In this document: positions 55,776 to 64,000 of the stretch, one piece after another
Layout of the letters: each line of letters opens with the position of its first letter
How positions within the stretch are numbered: the stretch's first letter is position 1
Origin: an uncultured Prevotellaceae bacterium
Lineage (GTDB): Bacteria; Bacteroidota; Bacteroidia; Bacteroidales; UBA932
Reading direction: 5' to 3'
Length of the DNA: 64,000 bases
NCBI GenBank assembly: GCA_947166905.1
Contig: CAMVFZ010000002.1
Location: 1-64,000 of the forward strand
The notes under the pieces: generated by a model
Databases searched by the model: none
Seen by the model: only the letters and a program-made list of their open reading frames with translations
What the model was told of the DNA's origin: nothing
Translations under genes and position numbers: made by a program

Positions 55776-57407
55776 ATGGACAGACGGGATTTTATGAAGG
55801 TGTCGGCCCTTGGGGTCGCAAGCTTCGGCCTTGGCGGTTTTTTAGGCCGCAGTGTTTCCACAAAAAAGACATTTGACACTATCATCAGGAATGGTGTCGT
55901 TTATGTGGGCGACGGAAAGCCCGGAATTCATGGTGACATAGCCGTTAAAGGCGGCAGAATTGCAGCAATAGGACAAGACCTGGGCGACAGCGCAGACCTT
56001 GTCCTTGATGCTAAGGGCCACGTGGTTTGCCCCGGCTTTATAGATATCCACACCCATACGGACACCAATCTGCTGAAAGCGCCCAAAGGCGACAGCCGAA
56101 TCTATCAGGGCATAACCAGCGAGGTCGGAGGCAACTGCGGCCACGGTCCGTTCATCAATACTCAGTGGAAGGATATAGACGGCTTCTATCAGGCCCTGGA
56201 AGAGAATAAGATTGGAATCAACTATTCTTCTTTGGTCGGTCACGGAGACCTTCGTGAGGCTGTGGTTGGGCCATACAATGTAAAGGCCACGGACCAGCAG
56301 TTAAAGGAGATGTGCGCCCTGCTGGACAGGCAGCTGTCCCTTGGTGCCATAGGCCTCTCTTACGGCCTGGAATACGCTCCCGGCTGCTACAGCGACACAA
56401 GGGAAATGGTTGCCCTGAACAAGGTCATCGCCAAGCATAACGCGCTGTATTCCATTCATATGCGCAACGAGGACGACCATGTGCTTGAGGCTATGGACGA
56501 GGCCATCGAGGCCGCGCGTCAGTCAGGCGCCCGCCTTGAAATATCGCACCTGAAGGCCCAGAATCCTGCTAACTTCGACAAAATAGACCGAATGCTGGGC
56601 AAGATAGATGCCGCCCGGGCAAGCGGTATAGATGTGGCTACGGACCGTTACCCCTACACTGCTTTTTCTACTGGTTTTGATTGCTTCATACCCATAGAAC
56701 TGCGTGACGGTACCAGGGCTGATATACTGGCCCGTCTGAATGACCCTGCGGCCTGCGAAAAGATGCGCAGCTATGCCTACGGCCGTCTGGAACGCTTCGG
56801 TGGCCCCCAGCAGGTTGTCGTCGCCGGCTGCAAGAATGCTGCGAATGCAGAATATGCCGGAAAGAATCTTGCCGAATGCTGCAAGCTGTCCGGTCTGGAC
56901 GAATGGGAAATGATTCGTTACCTGCTGATTTCAGAAGATCTGGACGTAAACCAGGCCACCTTTGCCATGAAGGAAGAAAACCTTAAAAAGATTTATTCCC
57001 ACACCCTGGCTATGCCGGCTTCCGATGGCCTTGTATATTCGCCGGAAGGCGAATTGGGCCAGGAACTGCCGCATCCCCGTTCTTACGGCACCTTCCCCAG
57101 ATTCTTTGAAAAGTACGTACGTGAAGACAAGGTCGTAGATATGGCAACGGCCATCTACAAATGCACCGGACTGCCTGCTTCGCGCGCCAAATTCAAGGAA
57201 AGGGGACTGCTGATTCCCGGTTATGCCGCTGATATCACCATCTTCGATCCAGACACAATAGCAGACAAATGCACCTATGCCCAGCCGCACACGTTTCCTA
57301 CGGGCATAGAGCATGTTTTTGTGAACGGAGTGCAGGCTATCAGTGACGGCAGGCATACCGGAGCCCTTGCCGGAGTCATTCTGGGTAACGATCAACTTTC
57401 AAGATAA
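55776..57407 (+). CDS. N-acyl-D-amino-acid deacylase-like amidohydrolase (Tat-type N-terminus)
   Basis: [71 protein letters not shown]. Confidence 0.88.
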   Translation: MDRRDFMKVSALGVASFGLGGFLGRSVSTKKTFDTIIRNGVVYVGDGKPGIHGDIAVKGGRIAAIGQDLGDSADLVLDAKGHVVCPGFIDIHTHTDTNLLKAPKGDSRIYQGITSEVGGNCGHGPFINTQWKDIDGFYQALEENKIGINYSSLVGHGDLREAVVGPYNVKATDQQLKEMCALLDRQLSLGAIGLSYGLEYAPGCYSDTREMVALNKVIAKHNALYSIHMRNEDDHVLEAMDEAIEAARQSGARLEISHLKAQNPANFDKIDRMLGKIDAARASGIDVATDRYPYTAFSTGFDCFIPIELRDGTRADILARLNDPAACEKMRSYAYGRLERFGGPQQVVVAGCKNAANAEYAGKNLAECCKLSGLDEWEMIRYLLISEDLDVNQATFAMKEENLKKIYSHTLAMPASDGLVYSPEGELGQELPHPRSYGTFPRFFEKYVREDKVVDMATAIYKCTGLPASRAKFKERGLLIPGYAADITIFDPDTIADKCTYAQPHTFPTGIEHVFVNGVQAISDGRHTGALAGVILGNDQLSR

Positions 57408-57421
57408 TTCAAACACAGTTA

Positions 57422-57443
57422 CGGCCTCTATTTCTAGAGGCCG
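57422..57443 (+). terminator. Hairpin downstream of amidohydrolase
   Basis: CGGCCTCTA-TTTC-TAGAGGCCG, perfect 9-bp stem; no strong T-run. Confidence 0.5.
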
Positions 57444-57457
57444 CTTCCTGCGCTAAA

Positions 57458-57778
57458 TTAGTCGATTATTACGCCGGTGCCGGAGGCGGTAACCATAAGC
57501 ATGGAGCCGCCGTCGCCAAGGGTTTCGTAGTCTATTTTGACTCCTACGATGGCGTTAGCGCCGTACTGTCCGGCCATGTTAACCATCTCCTGGATGGCTT
57601 GGCTGCGGGCTTTGTTCAGCTCGCCCTCGTATGCGTTTGTACGTCCGCCAACCAGGTTACGCCAGCTGGCAGCGATGTCTTTGAATGCGTTTACACCGGA
57701 GATTACTTCTCCGAATACAAGGCCACGGTATTCCTTAATGTTGTGGCCTTCAACTGATTGAGTTGTAGTAAGTATCAT
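57458..57778 (-). CDS. YbjQ family heavy-metal-binding-domain protein
   Basis: MILTTTQSVEGHNIKEYRGLVFGEVISGVNAFKDI...GGRTNAYEGELNKARSQAIQEM..GANAIVGVKIDYETLG. Confidence 0.93.
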   Translation of the reverse strand: MILTTTQSVEGHNIKEYRGLVFGEVISGVNAFKDIAASWRNLVGGRTNAYEGELNKARSQAIQEMVNMAGQYGANAIVGVKIDYETLGDGGSMLMVTASGTGVIID

Positions 57779-57790
57779 AGCGTTAATAGA

Positions 57791-59881
57791 TTAGTCAACA
57801 AATTCCATTTCGTCAAAGAGATAGGCAGCGTGGCCGATGTACTCTATGTTAAAGAGCAGGTAGCGCACATCAAGTGAGATATTGCGGCAGAACTCCGGGT
57901 CAAAGGCGATGTCGCTCATGGTGCCTTCCCATACGCGGTCGAAGTTGATACCGATAAGGTTACCATCGGCATTGAGTACCGGGCTGCCGGAATTGCCTCC
58001 GGTTGTATGGTTGGTGGCCAGGAAGCAGACGGGCTGGTCTTCATGTCCGCCCTGGGCGTAGATGTCGCGGAGTACCTGCGGGATGTTGTAGTCGAAGATA
58101 TCCGGGTTGTCCTTCTCAATTATGCCCTTGAGGGTTGATACGGGACGGTAGTCGATGCCGTCGGCAGGGGAGTAGCCGGCAACTTTGCCATAGGCCACGC
58201 GAAGCGTCAGATTGGCATCGGGATAGAAATTCTTCTCTGGCTGGAAGTCCATCTGGCCCTGCATATAGTCGCGGTAGGCAAGGTTAATCTTGGAATTGAG
58301 CTTAACTACAACGGGCCTAAGGGTGTTGCGCTGCCATTCGTTGAAGGCATTGTACATCAGGGTGGCGGGGTCGTTCTTTACAAGGGTGGTGTCGGCGGCG
58401 GTAAGGGCGCGGACCTTAGCCTTGTCGGTGAATATGGACTTGCTGAAAACAGAGTCCTTCCAGGCCTCTACAGTGCCGTATTTGGCAAGCTGCTCCTTAT
58501 AGTAGGCCGGCAGCATGTCTTCTGACAGGTTCTCTCCAAGGGCCTTCATCATAGAAACGAAGATCTCTTCGTCGATGGGCTGATAGTAGTCTTTGTAGAA
58601 GTTTTCAATGCTGATGGCTTTAGACAGATCCTTTGATATATTAAGCTCCTTGAAGGATGCTACCATGTTGGCTACGGACAGAATCTCTATCGGACGGACG
58701 GTCTCGTTGTAATACTCGTATGCCCGATAGTAGGGGATGTATTCCTTGTACAGGCTGGAGAGTTTCTCCAGTACGCCGTCGTAGCGTTTACCCTTTGCCC
58801 ACTCTTTGAAGCGGGCCTCGTAGGCCTGTTTTGTGGCAACTGTCTTCATTTTGGCTATGCCCTTGGCCTCTCCCTGCCACTTCTTCCAGGCATTGGAAAC
58901 AGAGGCATATTTTGCAGAGTACTGGATGCGTACAGCCTGGCTCTGGTCCATGTGCTTCTTCATTATTTCAAGACGCTTTGTGCGCAGTGCAATCTTCTGA
59001 GGGTCAGATACTTCTGCGGTGTAGGCGGTCTCGTCGGAGGTGATGTATTCCTTGGTGCTTCCGGGGCAGCCGTAAACAAAGGTGAAGTCGTCTTCCTTTA
59101 CTCCGGCGCGGGAAATCTTGAAGAACTTCTTGGGGTGATAGGGCACGTTGTTTTGTGAATAAACGGCCGGATTGTTGTCGGCATCGGCATAAATGCGGAA
59201 GATGGAAAAGTCTCCAGTATGACGGGGCCACATCCAGTTGTCGGTGTCTCCACCAAATTTGCCGATGCTGGACGGGGGAGCGCCTACAAGGCGTACGTCG
59301 CTGTAAACGCGGAAGACAAATAGGAAGTACTGGTTGCCGTAGTACAGGGCCTCGACGCTGGCGGTGAGGCCTTTGGACTCGTCGCGGGCTGCGCGCATCA
59401 GCTTATTGGAATTCTCGCGGACAAGCTGGCTGCGCTCTTCTTCTGTCATCTCCGGCTTGTAACCTTCAAGTACCTGGGCAGTAACATCTTGCATATACTC
59501 CAGGAAGCTTACGGTAAGGCCGGGGTTGGGTAATTCCTCTCCTCTGTTAAGGGCCCAGAATCCGTCCTTCAGGTAGTCGTGTTCAACGCTGCTGTGCTTC
59601 TGGATGTAGCTGTATCCGCAATGATGGTTGGTGAAAATAAGGCCGTCATTTGATACCAGTTCTCCGGTACATCCGCGGCCGAAGAGGACCACGGCGTCCT
59701 TAAGGGAGGCCTGGTTGACGCTGTAAATGTCTTCGGCGGTCAGCTTGAAGCCTTTGGCTTGCATATCGCCGATACGCTGGGATATCAGCGCGGGCAGCCA
59801 CATGCCTTCATCGGCCCTGGCTGGCAGAATGGCCATAAGTGCAATGGCCAGAGGTAGCATAAATTTCTTCATATCAATCAA
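57791..59881 (-). CDS. S46 family dipeptidyl-peptidase (DPP7/DPP11-like)
   Basis: DEGMWLPALIS, FTNHHCGYSYIQ (catalytic His), TTGGNSGSPVLNADGNLIGINFDRVWEG (catalytic Ser). Confidence 0.95.
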   Translation of the reverse strand: MIDMKKFMLPLAIALMAILPARADEGMWLPALISQRIGDMQAKGFKLTAEDIYSVNQASLKDAVVLFGRGCTGELVSNDGLIFTNHHCGYSYIQKHSSVEHDYLKDGFWALNRGEELPNPGLTVSFLEYMQDVTAQVLEGYKPEMTEEERSQLVRENSNKLMRAARDESKGLTASVEALYYGNQYFLFVFRVYSDVRLVGAPPSSIGKFGGDTDNWMWPRHTGDFSIFRIYADADNNPAVYSQNNVPYHPKKFFKISRAGVKEDDFTFVYGCPGSTKEYITSDETAYTAEVSDPQKIALRTKRLEIMKKHMDQSQAVRIQYSAKYASVSNAWKKWQGEAKGIAKMKTVATKQAYEARFKEWAKGKRYDGVLEKLSSLYKEYIPYYRAYEYYNETVRPIEILSVANMVASFKELNISKDLSKAISIENFYKDYYQPIDEEIFVSMMKALGENLSEDMLPAYYKEQLAKYGTVEAWKDSVFSKSIFTDKAKVRALTAADTTLVKNDPATLMYNAFNEWQRNTLRPVVVKLNSKINLAYRDYMQGQMDFQPEKNFYPDANLTLRVAYGKVAGYSPADGIDYRPVSTLKGIIEKDNPDIFDYNIPQVLRDIYAQGGHEDQPVCFLATNHTTGGNSGSPVLNADGNLIGINFDRVWEGTMSDIAFDPEFCRNISLDVRYLLFNIEYIGHAAYLFDEMEFVD

Positions 59882-60034
59882 TTAATTTGTTTATCATCTT
59901 TTCCGGCCCCGTGATCCGTGGCTCATCCAAATTACCTGCGTGTTTGTCAAAAGACATTATCTAGAACTTCTTTTGCGCAAGTTAACAAAAAATTCTTATA
60001 TTTACACGATACGATTATTTTAACACAGTATTAT

Positions 60035-61066
60035 ATGAAACTTGTAAGATTATTCAGCATTTTTGCAGCTGCGGCTTTTGTTGCCAGTTGCGGATCCAAT
60101 GAGAACGTAACCCTTCTCAAGGGTGTTTTCACAGGAGAATCCATTCCGGATGAGGTTCATATTGAAGACACAGACAATGGTCTTGATACCCTCATCGCTC
60201 TTAAAGACGGAAAATTCAGCATTGAGCTCAACAGGGACAAAACCACCTGTGTGGGCATGGACTTCCTGATTGACGGTGTACGCTGGGACGGCGGTATAAT
60301 TCCGGACTGCGCAACAATTACCTATACTCTTGATAAAGAGCCTGTTAGCATTGAATATTCAGACCCTAACAGCCTTAACGTACAGCTCAGGGCTTTCATG
60401 GAGATGCAGTCACAGATCAGGGAAAAGGCAAAGGAGAATCCCGATGCTTACGACGAGATGTTCGACTATGCTAAGCAGATGTTCGACAATAACCCTGACA
60501 ACTTCATAGGTTACATCGGCTATCTTATCTCTTCCCAGGGCAAGAATGCCGATGAGAAACTGGAGATGATTGAAAAGCTTTCAGAGGAACTCCAGGCAAA
60601 ACCTGCTATCGCACAGGACAAGACCGTTATCGTTGCAGCCAAGAAAATGGGTGTTGGTGCCATGTTTACTGATTTCGAGGCCGAGCAGCCCGATGGTTCC
60701 GTTAAAAAGTTCTCTGACTACATCGGCAAGGGAAAATATGTCCTTGTAGACTTCTGGGCCTCTTGGTGCGGCCCCTGCCTGGGTGAAATTCCTTATCTTA
60801 AGGCAGCTTACAAGAAGTACAAGGGTGACAAGTTCGATATCCTTGGAGTTGCAGTTTCCGACAAGCCTGAAAACACATTGCGTGCAATCAAGGAGAACGA
60901 GATTCCTTGGAATGTAATCCTTAACGCACAGCACAAGCCGGGAGACCTTTACGGATTCAATACTATTCCGCAGATCTTCCTCTTTGGCCCTGACGGCACC
61001 CTGCTTAAGCGAGACGGTCTTCGCGGCGAGGAAATGGATGCCGCTCTTGCCGAGTATCTGAAATAA
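60035..61066 (+). CDS. TlpA/AhpC-type thioredoxin lipoprotein (DUF4369-like N-terminus)
   Basis: Lipobox VASCGS; VLVDFWASWCGPCLGEIPYLKAAYKKY. Confidence 0.9.
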   Translation: MKLVRLFSIFAAAAFVASCGSNENVTLLKGVFTGESIPDEVHIEDTDNGLDTLIALKDGKFSIELNRDKTTCVGMDFLIDGVRWDGGIIPDCATITYTLDKEPVSIEYSDPNSLNVQLRAFMEMQSQIREKAKENPDAYDEMFDYAKQMFDNNPDNFIGYIGYLISSQGKNADEKLEMIEKLSEELQAKPAIAQDKTVIVAAKKMGVGAMFTDFEAEQPDGSVKKFSDYIGKGKYVLVDFWASWCGPCLGEIPYLKAAYKKYKGDKFDILGVAVSDKPENTLRAIKENEIPWNVILNAQHKPGDLYGFNTIPQIFLFGPDGTLLKRDGLRGEEMDAALAEYLK

Positions 61067-61072
61067 TTCAGT

Positions 61073-61921
61073 ATGAATACTATTTGGATTGTACTGCCTA
61101 TTCTTACCCTTTTGATGTTCGATCTGGGCCTGTCGCTGCGCCTGGGGGACTTCGGTAAGGTATTTAAACATCCTTCTCCTATTATTATAGCACTCGTCGG
61201 CCAGTTGATACTGTTGCCGGCGATTGCTTTGGGCCTGGCATACTTCTTCAAGTTGCCACCGGTGTTCTTCATCGGCCTTGTGCTTATTGCTTGCTGCCCG
61301 GGTGGAAGTTCGTCAAACATCTTTTCCAAGCTTGCCGGGGGCGATGTGGCTTTGTCGGTGATTCTTACGGCCCTTAGCAGCATTATCACGCTTTTTACTA
61401 TTCCTGTTGTGATGACTTATGCGACGCAGCTGGTAGGGCAGAGCGTGGGTATTTCCCTGCCGGTGGGCAATCTTATCAAGCAGAATCTGTTGCTGATGCT
61501 TGTGCCGGTGCTACTGGGTATACTGCTTAATTATGCCTGGCCTAAGGTGGCGGAGAAGATTGACAAGGTTCTTACTAAGCTTGCATTCCCGCTTCTGCTG
61601 GTGCTAATTACCGTTTTCTATATTCAGCACCATCAGACTATACTGGATAATGTAAAGGTGCTTGGACTTTGCGTGATGGCGCTTATTTTGATTGCCATCG
61701 CCGTGTCTGGCTTCCTTTCAAAGTTGGTACGTAACAATCCGGCCCAGAGCCGCACTGTTGTCATTGAGGTTGGTATGCAGAATGCTGCGCAGGCAATAGC
61801 GATTGCATCCAGCCCGTTCATCTTTGCCAACGAGGTAATGGCTATCCCTGCCATTCTCTACTCTTTGGCTATGAATATTGTACTGCTGGTGTACGTATTT
61901 GTCGTCCGCAGGCATCTATAG
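61073..61921 (+). CDS. Bile acid:sodium symporter family transporter
   Basis: ACCPGGSSSNIFSKLAGGDVALSVILTALSS; VIEVGMQNAAQAIAIA. Confidence 0.9.
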   Translation: MNTIWIVLPILTLLMFDLGLSLRLGDFGKVFKHPSPIIIALVGQLILLPAIALGLAYFFKLPPVFFIGLVLIACCPGGSSSNIFSKLAGGDVALSVILTALSSIITLFTIPVVMTYATQLVGQSVGISLPVGNLIKQNLLLMLVPVLLGILLNYAWPKVAEKIDKVLTKLAFPLLLVLITVFYIQHHQTILDNVKVLGLCVMALILIAIAVSGFLSKLVRNNPAQSRTVVIEVGMQNAAQAIAIASSPFIFANEVMAIPAILYSLAMNIVLLVYVFVVRRHL

Positions 61922-61964
61922 GTATTGCAGATTAAGATATTTTGCTTATCTTTGCAATCCCAAT

Positions 61965-62037
61965 GGGGTATTAGCTCAGTTGGTAGAGCGTTTGAATGGC
62001 ATTCAAAAGGTCAGGAGTTCGATTCTCCTATGCTCCA
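61965..62037 (+). tRNA. tRNA-Ala (GGC)
   Basis: GGGGTAT/ATGCTCC acceptor, TTTGA-ATGGCAT-TCAAA anticodon arm, GTTCGATTC T-loop. Confidence 0.94.
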
Positions 62038-62041
62038 CACG

Positions 62042-62070
62042 AAGGGTCAGCTTAGGCTGACCTTTTTTCG
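62042..62070 (+). terminator. Terminator downstream of tRNA-Ala
   Basis: AAGGTCAGC-ttag-GCTGACC-TTTTTT-like hairpin. Confidence 0.8.
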
Positions 62071-62381
62071 TGTGGGCAGCTGCAACTTGCTTTTGCAAGT
62101 CTTGCAACGCTCCGGCCGGCGCCTGAAGGCGCAGCAGGCGCTCGTTGATCTGGGACTTGCCGCCGGTGGCCAGCCAGAGGAAGCGGGCGCGATGTGGCCG
62201 AACTCCAGTCTCAAAATCTCTTTGCTTCTCTTCTTGTTCCGGAGGATGAAGATGTCCCCCTCCCCGAGCGCTGCCGCAGGGTGAACCGCGTTTGCTCTGA
62301 ACTTGGTCGCGCGTAGTTTGTCGCATGCTTGTCCCCGGCGCGTTCCGGGGAGGTCCCTGGGACGTTCCAGGGGCACAGCTG

Positions 62382-63302
62382 CTAGTCCCCCAGCTTCAGG
62401 CGTTTTACCATGGCCTGCATGCCCTTGCGAGGCTCCGGGGTGACGAACTCCATATAGGTGTTCACGGTACCGGCTACATTGTCATTACCCAGGAGCTTTG
62501 CCAGGGTTACGAAGTCTACTCCTGATTCCAGGCAGCGGACGGCAAAGGTGTGGCGAAGGTCCTTGAAGGTGACGGCCGGGAGTCCCAGGTTCTTGGCCAC
62601 TGTTGTGCAGAATACACGGAGTGTGCGGGGCTGCAGGGCGTCCGGGGTGTTGGTGAGGAAGAACATCTCCGGAAGGTGGTCTGCGACCAGCGGGGCTATG
62701 TAGGCGATCTGTTCCGGAGTCAGGGGCACATCCCTTGGCGAGGATTCGGATTCTGCGTCTGTTTTGCGCCTCCATTCGAAGGATTCGCCGGAGACGGCAT
62801 AGAGATACCCCTGGATGCCGCGGACGTGAATAAAGCCGTTTTCAAGGTCGAAATCCTGCCAGCGTAGGGCGCAGATTTCTCCCAGACGAAGTCCGGCGGT
62901 AAGGGCCAGATAGATTCCTATGTATCTGGGATTGGGATGGGCGTATAACTCTTGCAAGAACTTCTTCTCTTCTTTCAGCGAGAGAATCAGCAGATCCTGC
63001 GGAGCCTTCGCTGCCCAGCCATTTGTCTGCCACGTGGGCATGGGCCACCAACCTTCTTTGGCGGCATAGCGCAGGATGCCGAGAAGCAGTACAGACACAT
63101 CCGCCGCCGTACGCTTGCTCCCCCCTGCCGCCAGCACACTCTCCTCAACCGCCCGAGCGTCTGCTTCCGAAACACTCTCTTTATCTCCAAGCAGCGGCAA
63201 GATATTCTTCTCTGCCAACAACGAATACGTGGCCAGCGAAGACGGTTTAAGCGTCCCCTGTTTCACCGCTTTCCAACGGGTATATATTTCTGCGAACTTC
63301 AT
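62382..63302 (-). CDS. Tyrosine-type site-specific integrase
   Basis: LTAGLRLGEICALRWQDFDL (first Arg), LRHTFAVRCLESGVDFVTLAKLLGNDNVAGTVNTYMEF (HxxR ... Tyr). Confidence 0.92.
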   Translation of the reverse strand: MKFAEIYTRWKAVKQGTLKPSSLATYSLLAEKNILPLLGDKESVSEADARAVEESVLAAGGSKRTAADVSVLLLGILRYAAKEGWWPMPTWQTNGWAAKAPQDLLILSLKEEKKFLQELYAHPNPRYIGIYLALTAGLRLGEICALRWQDFDLENGFIHVRGIQGYLYAVSGESFEWRRKTDAESESSPRDVPLTPEQIAYIAPLVADHLPEMFFLTNTPDALQPRTLRVFCTTVAKNLGLPAVTFKDLRHTFAVRCLESGVDFVTLAKLLGNDNVAGTVNTYMEFVTPEPRKGMQAMVKRLKLGD

Positions 63303-63411
63303 GACTTTAGTGTTATGCTATGGACGGAACAAAGATAAGGGATTCTGGGGATAAAAACAAAGCGACACCCCATAGAGAGATGTCGCAATGATATACATAC
63401 ATATACTCAAA

Positions 63412-64000
63412 TTATTCTTCGTTTACACCTATTGCGCCTAAATAGATTGCTTTATCTGCAGAATTGGTGTATGTAATAACGATTGTTCCTGTAGCGGACC
63501 CTGTAAAAGTATAATCGGTAGCTGTTGTAGTTAAGCTTACTGAGGTGGCAGAACTTCTTTCAAAGGGTGTTCCTCCAACAGATACTTGAAGTGTGGCAGA
63601 ACCGCTCTTAGCGATACTAGCATTGACACGAACTTTAGTAATTGTGATTGAGCCAAAAGATGATGTACTAACCACAAAAGAAGTAGCCGGATTATTGCCA
63701 GTACCTATACCTACCCCCTTTCCAGCTTGCCACTGGGGATTAGAAGCAGTTGTCTTCCAAGTATACTCCAAATTCCATGTACGTGACGGGCTGCCTTTAG
63801 ATACAGATGCTGCATAAGCTCCTGATGAAGTCAAATCACCACTTGCAAGCGTCCAAGTATACGCTGAAGTGGCTATGACAGCAATATCATAAGATGTCTT
63901 GATGTTTGTAGGATCAGCATCGTAAGTGACATGTACTGTATAATCATCTGCCACACCCATGTTAACTCCGCTAGCATCAATAGTATAACCTGAATTAATC
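63412..64000 (-). CDS. C-terminal part of large beta-rich secreted protein (runs off right edge)
   Basis: Frame stays open to 64000 upstream of the listed Met (NSGYTIDASGVNMGVADDYT...); Ser/Thr/Gly-rich beta-strand pattern. Confidence 0.6.
   Translation of the reverse strand, partial: INSGYTIDASGVNMGVADDYTVHVTYDADPTNIKTSYDIAVIATSAYTWTLASGDLTSSGAYAASVSKGSPSRTWNLEYTWKTTASNPQWQAGKGVGIGTGNNPATSFVVSTSSFGSITITKVRVNASIAKSGSATLQVSVGGTPFERSSATSVSLTTTATDYTFTGSATGTIVITYTNSADKAIYLGAIGVNEE

Noticed and set aside
62003-62376. Small minus ORFs (107 and 109 aa) between tRNA-Ala and integrase
   Set aside because: Two overlapping frames each look protein-like only in part and run into the tRNA and terminator; could be a frameshifted remnant but not supportable

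Overview
This window looks like a Bacteroidota (probably Bacteroidales) chromosome segment. The evidence is gene content, several TAnnTTTG-type promoter motifs, and SLBB/Wzz, S46, LruC and TonB-dependent families. Most of it is conserved chromosome. It holds a processive GT2/HEAT/TPR locus, rmuC, an aminotransferase/CoA-transferase pair, two TonB-receptor/metal-binding modules, two tRNA-Lys genes, manC, folE, a capsule-export pair and an LTA-synthase-like sulfatase. It also holds a UMP gene set (pyrC-carA-carB-pyrK-pyrD-pyrF-pyrE-pyrB) divergent from an almost complete IMP gene set (purE-L-C-F-M-N-H-D, folD), followed by lrp and a Met/Thr/Asp-family cluster (metY-metX-thrA-asd). The right end is a tRNA-Ala with an adjacent tyrosine integrase, likely the edge of an integrative element. 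The most unusual observations are: (1) a 2.4 kb composite locus (17.32-19.73 kb) with a RAYT/Y1-like HUH transposase, a coupled stand-alone HRDC protein, a 21-bp GTCGCAGGTGTG tandem array, ~165-bp palindrome-bearing direct repeats and look-alike terminator hairpins at both ends; (2) two copies of a ~120-bp nested-hairpin element (17733-17856 and 30362-30478) that share a core but have different perfectly self-complementary outer stems; (3) a candidate pyr-operon leader peptide with a pyrimidine-rich 3' end and an attenuator; (4) a palindromic insertion in frame inside purD; (5) a PyrB carrying a PyrI-type zinc ribbon; (6) a 30-bp duplicate of the lrp 3' end in inverted orientation 8 kb away. 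All calls come from reading the sequence; no database searches were run.
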